Below, in pieces: positions 1-13,631 of a DNA stretch of 64,000 bases (position 1 is its first letter; each line of letters starts with the position of its first letter). Under the pieces are notes generated by a model. It was given only the letters and a program-made list of their open reading frames with translations. It searched no databases and was not told the origin of the DNA. A program made the translations under genes and the position numbers. This DNA is from Arthrobotrys musiformis (Eukaryota; Ascomycota; Orbiliomycetes; Orbiliales; Orbiliaceae): NCBI GenBank assembly GCA_036971715.1, contig JAVHJL010000007.1, forward strand, positions 620,001-684,000, read 5' to 3'.

Positions 1-2093
1 TTTGTTTGGCTGAAACTCACAAGCCTCTTGGCCCCAGAACAAGCTTACGAGCTGAGAAACAACCCAGCCGAATACTACCAACTTGGCAGGAATACCGAGA
101 GTATTGGCGGTATACAAGCAAAATGAAGCATCGATAAGCATACCTAAGAAAAAATATTAGTTGGGTTTGTTCGATGGGTTTAACCAACTGTGTGGTCTTG
201 GATCTGCGAGTGGGATCCACTGTGCATGGAACTAGCATGGGTTTTATTTCTGGGCATCATCCATATCACGGCCAAAAGAACCTCGTTTTGCCGCTTTTTA
301 GGTTTCTTGCTCAGGAATCACGATTGCAAATGTGCGATTGTCTTGTTCATTCGGGATCCCATGGACCGTCTTTTGCATATCATATCCTGTTGTTTCCGTC
401 GTTCTATGGCATATAGCAGGGGATTACGCAGCATCGCAGGTTCATTTTGTCGAAACAACCAAAAAAAATTTAAAACATCACCACCATGATGCTTGATGAT
501 GTCTAAGGCCTGCAAGGTCATCCCACGCTCTGGCCCATCCTCCGAAATTTCTTCTCGGTCCACGGCCGGAAAGTGAAGGGATAGAGCACACGGCGCAGTG
601 ATATGCAAGGGTTTGGACTCTCGGCACCGCCAACAAGGCTAATTCATTGGCCGTGATGGGCTTGTTGGATGAGAAAAACAGGCGAATCTGGGAGGGTCGA
701 AAAGGAAAAAAAAAAAAAAAAAAAAAAAAAAAAACGTGTGAAGTCGCAGCTTGGTCTGTGAAATCGGTCGAGGTCCACCAGACGTGTATGAAGTATTTAT
801 CAGTATTGCTTTTCCCCTTGTATGAACTTGTGAAAATTTTCTTCTCCCTTTTTTCTTTCACCGGTCGACCCTATGGTCTCCTAAATCTCCTCCTCCCCCA
901 ATCGACTTCACATTCGCCTGTAACAAGTCAACCGACAATAAAAGGCCCTTCTTTCCTTTGCAGCCGCGAATTTCCGGGGTACTTTGACCAGGAGGCTTGC
1001 AAGTGTGCACCTGAAGGGGTTGTTTGCTCACATACTTTATTATTCATCGTCGCTATCACTTATCGATTGGTTCGTGCATACAACTTAATTCTCGGCCGCT
1101 GTACATACCTCACTGCATCTGGCGCAACGACGTCAACCATTCATTTCCCTCCAACAAATCCCAATCAACCCAACGTAGCTAACCTCCCTCGTGGGACCAT
1201 CGCAAACCCACCCTTCTTCCTTCTCTTCCTCCATCAACCACCCTCTCAGACCCTACCGTACCTTCATCCCATCACATCCTACGTCAATTCATTCCCTCAG
1301 CCTAGTAGGGTAAGAAACTCCCTTCAACTCTCGCTAGTTTTTTCGAACGAGCGCTTCTCGGTTCCTACCGGGCTTGAACAGGCAGGTCAGAACTCTAACT
1401 TTTGTTGATAGTGACGTTTATTTGGTGCAACTAGTACAAACCACGCCGGCTGTTACATCGACAAGGAAAACTGAGAAAGGGAAGAGAAAGAGAGAAGAAG
1501 AGAAGAAGAAAAAGTTTAGTATCTAAAAAAAACAAAAGAATACCATCTGTCTATTTTTTTTCTTCTTTTCTTTCTTTCCTTCTGCTGCCTTTCTATTTCT
1601 TCGTTTCCTTAGTTTTTGTTCTTTTTTCTATTTCGTTACCAGCCCCAAAAAGGACGGCAAAGCGGCATCAACGACCAAAAGCAACCCATACCGGTGCTAT
1701 TCTTGACGCATACATTCCTTGCAAGGGACTTGCGCAACTGCATCGGACGCAGCTGTCAATGCCACCCCGGTAGCCTTGTCTAAACCCTTCGGACTAGTCA
1801 CACCTCTCTCTGTGTTTGCCCCTCGCTGTCTGCCGGTGATACGGCATTTCTTAAGCTCCGAGTTCCTCCTAGCGCATGCATAACCGTTCACAACTTTCGC
1901 CGCAGCTAGAGTGGGTTGCTTTTATATTCAAGAAGCCCCCGTAAGGACCTCAATTCACTCATTACTCGTCATTCGTCACATCATCGAAAACAAGAAGAAA
2001 GCAATACAGAAGGCAGAGGTAGTTAAGGAAGCGGAGGAATTTGTTGAGAGGAAAAGTTCTGTTCAATAGGTCCCGATTAACAGAACCTCAAAA
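1..2093. other. Intergenic region upstream of NHA1
   Basis: No gene is supported here. The stretch holds a 29-base A run at 706-734, and pyrimidine-rich and purine-rich tracts between about 1470 and 1640 that fit a fungal promoter or 5' leader. The long open frame at 647-1408 reads through the A run as poly-lysine and shows no family motif, so it is not called. The last 150 bases before the NHA1 start are A-rich and look like a transcribed leader. Confidence 0.5.
706..734. repeat. Poly-A run
   Basis: Twenty-nine consecutive A residues in intergenic DNA about 1.4 kb upstream of NHA1. Confidence 0.9.
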
Positions 2094-5000
2094 ATGGCCT
2101 GGGATCACTTAAGTGTAAGTGCCAATTACCCCGAGAGTTGCAATTTTGGTGTTGGATCCCTTCCACGACGTCTATTGTCGTCGTGCCTTTTGGCCCGGAT
2201 GTTACTAGAAAGGGCAAATTCCAAATTGGGACTTTGATCGTGTTACACGATCACGCCGAGCAGAGCAGGCCCAATGGATAGATAGCTGATACTTGTTCTA
2301 TCCTCTAGATTAACCGGCCGCATCTGGCATATATCATTCTGGGAGGCTTCACCTCCCTTTTCATGTTGGTCTCTCTATTCGTCAAGGAAAAGCTTTATAT
2401 CGGTGAAGCTACGGTTGCTACTATCTGTGGTGTTATCTTTGGTCCCTATGCCGCGAATTTGTTTGATCCAAATAGCTGGGGCAATGTGGACCAGATTACT
2501 TTGGAGTGTAGCCGGATTGTCTTGGTCGTACAGTGTTTCGCTGTTGGTGTCGAATTGCCCAAGGTTGGTAGAGCTCCGTCCAGGGAACCGAGACCGTATT
2601 ACTAATTGTTATCAAAAATTAGGCGTATATGACTCGTCACTGGAAATCCGTCGTTTACCTCCTCGTCCCCGTAATGACATTCGGATGGCTAGTCGTCTCT
2701 GTTTTCATTTGGTGGCTCATCAAACCTTTGTCATGGTTAGACTCACTCTGTATTGCAGCTTGTGTTACCGCTACGGATCCAGTTCTCGCATCTTCGGTCG
2801 TGGGTAAGGGTAAGTTCGCGAAACGTATTCCGAAGCATCTTAGGGATTTGCTCTCGGCGGAATCCGGCTGCAATGACGGTATGGCCTTTCCATTCATTTA
2901 CCTAGCAATCTACCTGATCCACTACCGACCCGACGCCACCCAAGTCTTTTATCACTGGTTTGTTTTCACCATTCTTTATGAATGTGTGTTCGGTGCCATT
3001 TTCGGATGTTGCGTGGGATACGCGGGACGTCGACTCATCAAGTGGGCCGAAGCCAAGAATATCATCGATAGGGAGAGCTTTTTGGTGTTTTATTTTACTT
3101 TGGCTTTGTTCTGCGCTGGTGCTGGAAGTATTCTAGGTACGCCCTAAATCCAACCTAAAAAGAGTATTATTATTATGGGTTGATCGCTAACTGGTTGAAC
3201 AGGTGTTGACGACCTCCTTGTGGGCTTTTGCGCCGGTGTCGCGTTTAGTAACGACGGCTGGTTTGCGCATAAGACCGAAGAATCCCATGTTTCGAACGTT
3301 ATTGATCTCCTCCTCAATCTGGCATACTTCGTCTATTTCGGTGCTATCATCCCATGGGACACTTACAATCGCCCAGAGTGGGGTTTGGAACCCTGGAGAC
3401 TGGTCTGCATCTCCATCCTTGTTATTTTCTTCCGTCGAATACCAATCATGGTTGTGTTACGGCCATTCATTCCGGATATTAAAACTTTCCGGGAATCGCT
3501 TTTTGCCGGACATTTTGGACCTATTGGTGTCGGCGCTATCTTCGTCGCTATTCTCGCTCGGTCAGAACTTGCCACCGGAAACGCTGCGACGCCGCTCGCG
3601 GTCCTTCCCGAACCTGATAGCGACTTTGAGAATCTTCTGTTGATTGAGGTTATCTGGCCTATCGTCACGTTTATGGTTATATCCTCGATTATTGTTCATG
3701 GATCTTCCATTGCCGTCTTCACGCTGGGTAAACGTATCAACAGAATGACACTCACGATGTCATACACCACCCAAGGCCCCGAAGAATCCTGGGTTAGCCG
3801 ACTTCCGTTCTTGAACCGTGGCCAATCGATGTCTATCAGGAAACCGGATGAATCAGACAATGAGAAACTGCCTGAAGGAATCCCTGGCGCAAGGAAATCT
3901 AGTGGACGCATGAGCGGTTCTGAAGCTGCACCTCGCCGCCGCAATGGGTTGGGGAGACCAAAGAATCAAACCGGAACTTCGCTATCCACCGAGCGTCTGC
4001 CAGCCCCAGAAGGTGTTAAGGTCCATATTCCTGCGGAGGGTAACGCTTACCAAGAAGGTGACGAAATCCTAGTCGAAAACGCCGAAGGCGACGTCGTCAG
4101 TCAATTCCGAAGACACTCTGATGGTAGAATCGAGGACACTTTCGATGAATCCAAGGACACTCGTGCCGGAAAGCCTGGGGCAGCGCCACCTCACCCCGCA
4201 GAAATCGCTGGAGAGTTTATGCACGGACACGAACCTTCTCACAATAGGGACCGTCGCGGATCCGAGGCTCACCGAAAACGTGGTACTGCTACCGCCTACC
4301 AAAGTGGTAATGACGTCATTGTCGAAGACGAGGATGGTGAGGTCATCAAAGTCATTCGCACGAACACGAATACCGAACGAAGGGACACTATCTTGGGCAT
4401 TCCAACTGGTCGTCGACCCAGTTTGCAAAAGTTCGGATCTTGGTTGACTGGAAAATCGACTGCCGGAGAAACGAGCAGCGATGGCGCACGCCGAGAGCAC
4501 AACGATGAAACCATGTCTATCAGATCTAATGACGAGCACGGAATTCACCTTCACAATCCATTCCACGGTGGGCGCATGAGCCGAAAGGAGATTGTTGATC
4601 ACTTCCAGACTATTGACCCGAGATACCGTTCTAATATTGCACAGGCTCACAACCTTCCTCAGAAGCTAGTCGCCGAAGCTGACCGACTTGATGACAATGG
4701 AAGCGGATCCTACTCTCCTGGAAACGCTACTCGAAGCCGAAGTGGCACTGTCACGGGTCCAACGGAGCAGGTTATTGAGAAGGCTGTTGCCTCCGCTCAT
4801 AAACCCGACCCCGCACTTGCTTTATCAAAAATGCAGACCACTACCAGCGCCGAGAACCCAGCCAACTTCGAGGATGAAACCCCTGCTGAACGTCGCAGGA
4901 GAGAAGGCGCACTTGGGTTAGGAGGTGAGGGGGGTGCCGGTGGCAGTTCCTCACAGCACCATCCAGAGACCGAAGCGGAACGCCGACGTCGTGAAGCTGC

Positions 5001-5109
5001 GCTCAGTTCCACCCCGGATGACGATGACAGTGAAGATGATGGCACCGAACGCCAACGACCCACTAGACGTGGTATCCGCTTTGCCGAGGCCGATAGGAGG
5101 GGAGGTTAA
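2094..5109 (+). CDS. NHA1: Plasma-membrane Na+/H+ antiporter, Nha1/Sod2 family
   Basis: Predicted alkali-metal cation/H+ antiporter that exports Na+ and K+ across the plasma membrane in exchange for protons. Four exons fit: 2094-2114, 2309-2563, 2623-3136 and 3203-5109, giving about 898 residues. The first exon is only seven codons (MAWDHLS) and ends at GTAAGT. Exons 2-4 hold about 12 hydrophobic segments in the first 440 residues. Family landmarks are TATDPVLASS and ESGCNDGMAFPF, the latter with the paired Asn-Asp of the ion site, and GVDDLLVGFCAGVAFSNDGW. The remaining 460 residues are a hydrophilic tail, as usual in fungal Nha1. The tail holds two related acidic modules near residues 545-566 and 629-649, and two copies of AERRRRE near 825 and 855. 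The family assignment is firm. Only the tiny first exon is open to doubt. Confidence 0.93.
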
Positions 5110-5230
5110 GTAGTAAATAGTATGAGGCTTGGAGCACGTTTACCGTAGAAAAAATTGCTTGCTTTCTTCGATTTTTTATCCCCCTTTTTGACTACCCGGA
5201 CCTTGGGATGACCACCGAGCAAACAAGGTC

Positions 5231-5248
5231 CACACACACACACACACA
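5231..5248. repeat. (CA)n dinucleotide microsatellite
   Basis: Nine uninterrupted CA units about 120 bp after the NHA1 stop codon, probably in its 3' untranslated region or just beyond it. Confidence 0.9.
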
Positions 5249-8200
5249 CTAACTATTAGATATCCATTTGCCTTTGTCCTTATCTTGTCTTTTTCTTGTC
5301 TCGCCAGAGCTTTGCATTTCCTTTTGGGGTCGTTTATCATGATAATGAGGGGTTTGTGTTTTTTGTTCCTTTATACCTTTAAACTGCACACTATGATATC
5401 CTATCCCTGTTTTCTTTCTCTGTTTCTTTTTCTTCTTCTTCTCTGTCTATTATTATTACTACTACTTTTAGCGGGGCATGTTTATACGGGAATACCTCCT
5501 GGATGCCTGTTTTTCTTATGATGGTTCTCGTTATCAATAGTATAACGTACATGATGTGGATAAGCAGAAGAAGAAGCATGGATGGTGGCGAGAGCATTAC
5601 CTTTAGCCAAGCTTGTGTAGCTAAAAAAAAACTTGATAATTAGAAATAACATGGAAAGTTCGAAAACCCTACCCATATGCGGTCCGTACTTTAAAGAATG
5701 ATGAGTGTTTCCTGCAGTTAATTAGAGTCCGTTTATTACAATATATAATATACCGAGGCTCCAAAGCAACTTCCAACCAACCAATCCAACTCAACCCAAC
5801 CAACGTTTAGCCAAAACCCTGGATCTTGATAGGTCCGCTGTCATAAACATGCACGTTTCGAAATTTCGTTCTGCCGCCAAACGTGGCAGATGGGGAAATA
5901 TTATGCGGAGTCTTCGCGAATCGCTGATGCAAATGCAAGTGCAAGGTTTAAACGTTTCTTCCCTTCCCCGAAAGAAACGGTTATGAACGCTAGTTTAGGC
6001 GCACAGGATCAATCAACACGCAGATGCCTTACAGGAAAAAACAAAATGTAACGACGACGCCAACTTTTTTTTTGTTGAAGAAATCTAATTCGCAATCTCT
6101 TTTGAGAAAGAATGTGAATGGAGTCTTTCTTGTTGAAATGTTTGAAGTTCGTACCCGCGGGTACTTTCCAAAGGAGAACGAGGGCATGGAGGCAAAAAGG
6201 AAACAATGACTCGTAATGTCAGAGAGAGTCGATTGCAAAATTTTTTTGGCTGGCGATATAGAAGATATCTCCTCCTGATTCATGGCACAACCTAAAAATG
6301 CTTGCTCATACTAGGACTGTGTACCACAACCATGGCGAGCGTTTTTTATTTCATTTTTTTGCGTTTCTCGCCATCAACGAAGAGACATTTGCTGGATCTG
6401 GACTCTCGAAAGATCCTCAAGGGTGACCCGTTCCTATTCGCTGCTGAATGAGTAAACTTCGGGACGTCGGGACATCCCCTGTTCGAACATTCCCCCCGTT
6501 TTATCTTCATGACTTCATACACAATCTCCCATTCTGAACGCCGCCGGAATAAGACATGAAAATGGGCCCCAAAAACCTTTTCCTTGGCTCTAATTTTTGG
6601 CCATGAGAGGAAAAGACTTCGATGGGAGGGGACGATCTTGCGGTGCCTGAATGGTCCGGGTTTCTGGAATGGACCCGGCTGCTTGGATCATGGGCCTGGT
6701 GATGCATAATCTCCCACCATTCCCCTTTCCGCTTTAAAGTAGGTACGACACTAAACCTTGTTACAGCAAGCTATTTCAGCTAACCAGTAGGAATTTTAGA
6801 AAATTTTCTTGACGATATTTTTCATTTTTTATCACGATCCAGGGCACGATGACACCCTTCCAGCGGCTCAATTGTCAGCCAAACTCGTTAGCAAACTGCC
6901 AAACTGCATTCGTGGCTTCAATCCTTTTTCTCCCCCTCCCAGCGGTTCTGTGGCATACAAAGAGCGGGAAAGTTAAAGCTCGCTAGCCAAACCTGCCATG
7001 CCGCGCCGATACATATGGCACAGTATTCTGTCGGCCCGCGGGGAGATTTCTGTCTTTTCGGTGTTTACCTGGTTTCAGTTCTTCATTTGAAGCTTCGGGG
7101 AAACACCGCGAAAAGAAAAGAAAAAATATTTTTTTGCGAGAGAATTCCTTTAAGATTACAATCACTGAAGAAGGCCGCTTACGAGAGGAAAGAAAAACGG
7201 TGGATGGATGGACTGAGAATTTCTTTTCTCTGCTCAATCAATATTGTCCGACCAAGGAAAACAGGCAACTGTGGTGTTCAAAACCATCAAGGTCGATAGG
7301 GAAAGGATCCCTTCCTCTCGCTCCGGCCCTGCTTGCATGAGATCAAGACACGCTCACACGTTTTTGATTCAGCTTGCTTTTTTCTCGAGATGCTTTCACT
7401 TTTCAGGGGTTCAAGCTCATCGCAGTTCTTTTTTTTTCTCACTCGCCTGCTCCAGCATTTATTACACACTGGAAACATGGATTGCCCATGGATAGTGGGC
7501 GTCCATGGAAATTATATCAAAGTTAGTCTCAAGTTGGAGCGTGTTTGAGACGAACCAAAAAAGGGAATCCGCCCTTGCTTCTGGAAGCTTTCCAAATTAA
7601 TCTCCTGGGAAGAAGGCCAAGGCTGAACCAGAAACCCCCCCTTGGCCTCCCCCCACCACTCTTTTTTACCCTCCTTGATCTCGAGGGCATTGTTTCCTTG
7701 GTCAGCAGCAATGTTGGGAGAATTGAGGGGTGGGACAATTGAATTGGGGAAGACGGGCATCGCGGGTTCCTGGTTCCTGAAAAGCCCGCCGTTATGTATG
7801 ATGATGAAGAAGCAATTTATCTGTATCGAGACCCAAAAAAGGGTATTTTGCTTATTCCGTATGCTCATCTCCCCCTCCAGATGACCTTGATGCTTCTTCT
7901 TCCCCCCCTCCTCTCATCTCTCCGGTATATATACAATACAGGATAACCAAAAGGGACGAAGAGCGACTTTTTTCTCTTACTTGCTTTCTCAAAAAAATTC
8001 TCCCCCTTCCCCTCTCACATCTCGAAAAACGCGAAGAAGAATAAGAACACTTCCTTTGTAAGGAATTTTCGACCTTTCTCACCCTTTCCCAACATATATT
8101 ATCGACCCCGACACGGTCAGTAAAGCTTAGGATCTGATACTGCACCGCCCTCTCGCATTGATAAAATATCGTGGTTTCCCAAGATATCTCTTTTTTCTTT

Positions 8201-8793
8201 CTCCCAGGCAACCGAAAATTGAAATCTCCCCAGTCTGCTTCGGAAATCACCCGTCTTGAACCGGGACACGGAATCTTTTTTTTGTTTTTCGCTGGTGTTC
8301 ACCATTTTTTCGGAGGGCACACCTTTTTCTCACTTTTTTGGGGAAAATACCTACTTTATATATAAAATCACGAATTATCGCCGTATCTGGTAGTACACCA
8401 GTCACGCTCTGTTAACCAATTCGAGGAATAAACCGGTAGCGCAGTACCTGATTCGCATCGAGGGTCTGTTTAGGAGGGACCGCCAGAGTTTATTCGATTT
8501 TTATTTTATTTTATTTTCGACAAAAGGAGAATTCTCCGATAAAGTAAGTATACTGATATCTTTTCCCAATTCTTTTTTTCGATTTAAAAAATATTCTTTT
8601 TGAGGATTCGAGAGGGGGGATATTTCCACTGCAAGCACATGACATCTTTTTAATCCTCGAATTACTTCCATTCATGTGGAGTTCGAGTATAAAGGTTGTA
8701 AAAAGAGGAAATATTAAGAAACACCGTCTCGTCGAAATCCGGAATAGTCTGTAGTCTATGGCCTATAGCTAGTCCGATAATACAATACCCAGC

Positions 8794-8831
8794 TCCTCCT
8801 CTTCTTCCTCCTCTTCTTCCTCCTCTTCTTT
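8794..8831. repeat. Tandem 12-mer pyrimidine repeat
   Basis: About three copies of the unit TCCTCCTCTTCT, a pure pyrimidine stretch on the plus strand. It lies in the long upstream region of the septation GTPase gene. Confidence 0.8.
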
Positions 8832-9377
8832 CGAAATTTCCCACTTTGCTTTTCCTTTTATTTGCTTCGACACCGCGGGAGGATATTATTTGATCGAAAG
8901 AAGTATCCAGCACAGGGCAGTACATATACTTACTAACAAACAGCCTAGTGTCAAAGGTATCGACACGCCACTCACCACCAATCCATTAGTGCATGTGCCT
9001 AGGCCGGGCGGGGTGATTAAAAAGCGGGACCCGCCAGTAGCAGCAGCAGCAGTCTACAGAGTACCACCACTACTGCCATTACTATAGTACTAAGACCAGG
9101 ACCAGGGCTGGGACTAGTAGCAAGTACCACGACAAGCAGCGGCAGACAGTCAGACAGGGCAATTAGCAGGAGTGCCGAGTTCAGCAAAAGAGGAGGTATT
9201 CACTTTCTTTCTTCAGAGAGGAAGAAGAAGAGGTCCCTCTTTTCTTTCTTTTCCAGAACTCCGAAATATTCTTTTCTGTTGCTTGTTAGCCCCGGGATAC
9301 CCTCTTCCTTATATACTCTGACTTGCATCCCTGGCTTGCCTATAATTTAACGCCGGGAAGTGGAGGCCGTCTTGACT

Positions 9378-9408
9378 TGTCATTGTCATTGTCATTGTCA
9401 CTGTCATC
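9378..9408. repeat. Hexamer microsatellite (TGTCAT)n
   Basis: Four to five near-perfect copies of TGTCAT, the last with one substitution. It falls in the presumed leader or promoter of the GTPase gene at 10020. Confidence 0.8.
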
Positions 9409-10019
9409 TTGGTGGTGGTTGATAATACATCCATACATTCCATCACACAAGAAAAATCCAACCAATCGAAACTCCGATCCGTCCACCGAACCTGAACCTG
9501 AGCCTGAACCTGGACTCGGATCCGATACGCCCTTCTTACTGGGGAGAGGACCACCAGCACAGCACAGCACATCGACACCTCATCTATCCATTCTCATCAT
9601 CTTGCATTCAGCTGCTGCCACGGATATTATCTTATTCTTGACGACCAGCCACGGACATACGAACGAGCACTCTCCACGACCACTGCAACTGCAACTGCAC
9701 GAGGACCTCCTCAATTAAAAGCTCCCCCGGATTTTACTTGCTCTTCTTCATTCTCCCCTCTCCTCGCTCGATCGATCGATCTCTTCTTGTTCTCCTTGTT
9801 CTCCTTCTCCTTCTCACCTATCAGGATCAAGATCGGTATCAGGACTCTCTCATACACGCCACCACCACCACCACAGCCACCCCGGACTTCTCATATCTCC
9901 TATAACCTATCTTCTCCCTGTCCTCCTATCTCTGCTGTCCATAGTCAGCTTACATCCTCGTCCTTCTCACTACTCACACGTTATATAACGAATTCACATA
10001 TATATATACATAAAAAAAA

Positions 10020-11126
10020 ATGACGACAACGCCTCCGACAAAGCGAGAGAGCTCGCCTGTTTCCCCCCTTCGAGCCTCCTTTGCCAACCTCAACGCAGAC
10101 GACCACACTTCGGCTACTGCCGCCATAAGAGCTGCTGCTGGCCATACAAGACACGAATCACTCGAAAAATATACCAGAAGAGATTCTACTGCTAGCGAGA
10201 CTAGAAATGATGAGAGCTATAGAGACCGTGGCAGTGTTAGCAGCCAAGGAGGTTCCGGGGCTAAGAAGAACTCGTAAGTTTTTTTTTCTCCTTCTACAAA
10301 AAAAAAAAAAAAAAAAAAAATGCATGGCGTATATGGCAATTAAGGGGAATATATGATCTAACTAAAATTTGTTGCGTGTGAACAGGGTGGTCATCAAAGT
10401 CGGAATGGTTGGAGATGCACAAATCGGAAAGACTTCGTTGATGGTTAAGTACGTCGAAGGAAGCTTCGATGAGGATTATATCCAGACATTAGGTCCGTTA
10501 TCTATGCCAGTCGTAAGGGATTGACACCACAACGACTCCCTTTCCACATTTTAAACATCAAATTCCTAACTCTTATCAAACAGGTGTCAACTTTATGGAG
10601 AAGACGATATCGATACGGAACACCGAAATTACATTCTCGATTTGGGACTTGGGTGGTCAGCGTGAATTCGTGAACATGCTGCCGTTGGTGTGTAATGACG
10701 CCGTGGCTATCCTGTTCATGTTCGACCTCACCCGGAAGAGCACATTGAACAGTATCAAGGAGTGGTACAGACAGGGACGAGGTCTCAATAAGGTATATAT
10801 ATCGCGGCCCCCTAGCAAATAGAAAGCGAAACAAAAGCTAACCGTGACATAAGACCGCCATCCCCTTCCTTATCGGCACCAAATACGATCACTTCGTCAA
10901 CCTCTCCAAAGAAGACCAAGAAGAGATATCCAAGCAAGCAAAACGCTTCGCCCGCGCCATGAAGGCCTCTCTAATCTTCAGCTCGACATCACACAGCATC
11001 AATGTCCAAAAGATTTTCAAGATCGTATTATCAAAGGCATTCGACCTGAAATGCACAATACCCGAGATCGAAAATGTCGGCGACCCATTGCTTATCTACC
11101 AAGATGTCGAAGCCGGTAACCGGTGA
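10020..11126 (+). CDS. SPG1: Septation-initiation small GTPase, Spg1/Tem1 family
   Basis: Predicted Ras-like GTPase at the head of the septation initiation / mitotic exit network, acting at spindle pole bodies to trigger septum formation. Four exons: 10020-10273, 10386-10492, 10584-10792 and 10854-11126, giving about 280 residues. The P-loop is GDAQIGKTS, split from the N-terminus by intron 1. The switch II motif is WDLGGQ, and the guanine-specificity motif is GTKYD in place of NKxD, as is typical for Spg1/Tem1. SSTSHS provides the G5 position. GSFDEDYIQTLGVNFMEK and WYRQGRG are further family signatures. About 85 residues before the P-loop are Ser/Thr-rich and probably disordered; yeast and fission-yeast orthologs have a much shorter N-terminus. 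Intron 1 carries a 23-base A run. Assignment is strong. Confidence 0.94.
10298..10320. repeat. Poly-A run inside intron 1 of SPG1
   Basis: Twenty-three consecutive A residues between the 5' splice site at 10274 and the acceptor ending at 10385. Runs of this kind are prone to length errors, but this one is intronic and does not affect the frame. Confidence 0.9.
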
Positions 11127-13218
11127 TTGATATCAACTTCAATAACCGAAAAATATCTCCTCCACCGCTCATACTCCTCCCCACTTGCATCCACGCACAG
11201 CCACTCCGTTACTTTTTCCTCATCCGATATTCTTCCACAAAAAAACCGTCCCTGAAACCCACCCGATCCTGGCATGTTAATTCTCTTTTAATATTGCCGC
11301 ATATATACTTCCCTATATAGCATTTCCCTTTCTCTTTCCCTTTTTCCTCTCTTCTTTTCCTTTTATATATTATACCTCTTACAGGCATTGGGTCAACCGG
11401 GGCGACATCTGCGTTTTTTCTTCTCTTGTTCTTGCAAAGCACGTTTTTTGGTTTCTTCGTGTAACGGTGTTATTACGGCTGTCGTTGGCATTCTCCTTTT
11501 CATACCATTTGGACTCTTTTTTCTTTTTCTTTATTTCCTTCTTGATACCACCACTCTCGCTTTTCCTTAAAATCATCTGTGTGATACGTATTATTTTCCT
11601 TTTTATATTATTATCTCTTTTCCTTGGACATGATGACGATACATATATAGTCATATAACCGGTACAAGCCTCTAAGTTAAGTATTAATAGCCCCTCGTTT
11701 TTTTACATCACTGGATGACGGACTTCCATCACTTCTTCTTTTCTCCTAAAAAAAAAATAGCATGGCGACTCTCGTTTTTTGTTCGTGTATTAATTGCATC
11801 TCATATTTTTGTTTCTTTCTCTCTCTGGTCTTGATGGCGTCATTTGCTTTTTTTTTTGTCAACTTTTCCGCTTGGAATAGATATATTTTTTTCTTAGAAA
11901 GAAAATATATTAAAATCTACGTTGAAGATGCAATGGATAACATCATCGTGCACTATCGCTTTTCCCACATGGTTTCTTAATGGTAGTACTAGTAAAAGAG
12001 TAGAGTTAAGCCGAATCTAGCCCGGAGATATTTTATATGCAATGTAATGTACCACCTATAGACGAAATATACACACGGTATCAAATGGGGATCATACCAC
12101 AGATACATACTGCATGTAATGCACTACCACCCCGAACCATACCACACCGATTAACCTCGTCCGAACAAGGGCGAAGCCACAAAAGTCTCGAACTCGGATC
12201 GAGGCCCGCCCCGGCCCTCTTTTTTATTTTATATTTCTCCGAGTATAACGGTGTGAGGCGTTCGAGCGGCGTTATTTTTGTTAGGGGAGGTTTCGGACCG
12301 CTTGGGACTTGTGGCCCCTTTATGGTGGTTCTAGGGGTGTAGTTAGATAGGAAATCGGGATTTATGCATGTCTTTTTTTTATGTCTCGCCTTTTTTGGGC
12401 GGTGGGTAGATTTGAGGGGGGGTATCGGAAAGATGGCCTTGAGATATAAAAAAAGAATTCACAAAAAAAAAAAAAAAAAAAAAAAAAATCCCGCCCCCCT
12501 TTCCGGTGTATAGATTACGTATATACAATAGCATAAACCCATTCGATCGAATAGCCAACCGAAGTGGTTGAACCGATCAGAACAAAAGGGTTGAATCGAA
12601 TCCCGCTGAAGGAGGGGGGGTCAATGCAGAAGTAAATGATGAGGAAAAGGCAACAGCAAGGGCACAAGGGATAAACACCCAACGCGGTCTCGATCTCCGG
12701 CATATTCCATTTTTCCCGCGATCCCGCATTTTTTCAAAATGTTATCATTATCGACCGCGTAGAGGCGACGGTTGCAATAAGGAGAGTATGACGCGCCTTG
12801 GTAAGTAAGGGGACGGCGTAAGGAAAACAGCGGCAATGTCTTATCTTATCTTTTTTCCCCTTTCGATCCATAGGACAGAGTCTATGGAATCAAAGAAGGG
12901 AGGGAAAGTCCACCCCCACAAAGCGGTCCCTCAGGCTACCCCCCTGGATAGGACGTCATCGTCATGAGCAGCCCTCATTTGCAGATGTATGTGTGTACAC
13001 GGGACATGCACAAAGGACACGGAAAAGCAAACATGTATCCAGGACCAGGGCGTGAAGTCGAAAACCACTTCTAGCCCCCAATGACAGCTCGATAGCAAAA
13101 GTATGGATTGCAGTTAGGCGGGATTTCCCTAAGGACCAGACTTTTGTCCCCAGGGATAACCCGTGCCCCGATTATGTAACGCTAAATATATGGGCAAAAT
13201 AGTAATTAAAAAAAACGA
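11127..13218. other. Intergenic region between SPG1 and SUS1 3' ends
   Basis: The two flanking genes converge here, and no coding gene is supported. The first 900 bases are T-rich and look like the SPG1 3' region. An A run of 26 bases lies at 12463-12488. The part from about 12860 to 13180 is less biased. It holds a short hairpin (12868-12887) and two segments resembling the conserved P4 strands of nuclear RNase P RNA, reported under findings as speculative. Confidence 0.45.
12463..12488. repeat. Poly-A run
   Basis: Twenty-six A residues in a row in intergenic DNA between converging genes. Confidence 0.9.
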
Positions 13219-13631
13219 TCACTTCTTGAGCACTTGCTCAAGAGCGGCATGTATCCGCAGGTACATATCCCTCTGGACTTCAGGAGGTATCTTCCGCCAC
13301 ATCTCGTCTTCTACCTTGTGGAGTACTTGATGGTAGTCCGAGACGGGTTCCCCGGAGGAGGTGACTTGTCCGGCCGGGGTCCGAGAGTTTTGTTGCGCAA
13401 AGACGGCTGCGGAGGCCGCGCGACGGGTCTCCTCGTACCATCCACAGATGTGGAGTTGTTCGATGAGGTGGCTTAGGAGGCTGTTTCTAACCGTCAGCGT
13501 TTTGGCTTTTCCTTTTTCCGAGATATATAAACAAGAGAATATGTATTGAAGGTATGGACGTACCGCTCACGCTGGCCTCGCTCGCCGAGTTTGAGGTTGA
13601 CCTGTGCTTGGATTGGGATTTGTGGCGCCAT
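13219..13631 (-). CDS. SUS1: SAGA/TREX-2 subunit Sus1 (ENY2 family)
   Basis: Predicted small helical protein shared by the SAGA deubiquitinase module and the TREX-2 mRNA-export complex at nuclear pores. Two exons on the minus strand, 13564-13631 and 13219-13486, joined with the split codon CG|A, give 111 residues. The ENY2 pattern is visible: a start helix ending GERGQRER, then a Leu-rich helix running into ICGW, and the C-terminal IPPEVQRDMYLRIHAALEQVL, which matches the family's Pro-x-x-Val...Leu-Leu-x-x-Ile end. The start at 13631 is the only ATG that gives a family-length protein. The ORF continues upstream but without similarity. The middle section (Ala-rich, then Gly/Ser) is longer than in yeast Sus1. 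It shares a roughly 500 bp promoter with RRB1. Family recognition was by motif spacing, so confidence is good but not maximal. Confidence 0.8.

Larger units (their letters stand above)
5110..10019. other. Gene-free 4.9 kb between NHA1 and the septation GTPase
   Basis: No protein-coding gene is supported; open frames are short and without motifs. It contains the NHA1 3' flank with a CA dinucleotide repeat at 5231-5248, and scattered A/T runs. From about 8.4 kb onward it is pyrimidine-rich with microsatellites (8794-8831 and 9378-9408). The last 300 bases are strongly CT-rich, with a TATATA stretch just before the next start codon, which suggests a long 5' leader for the downstream gene. Confidence 0.45.
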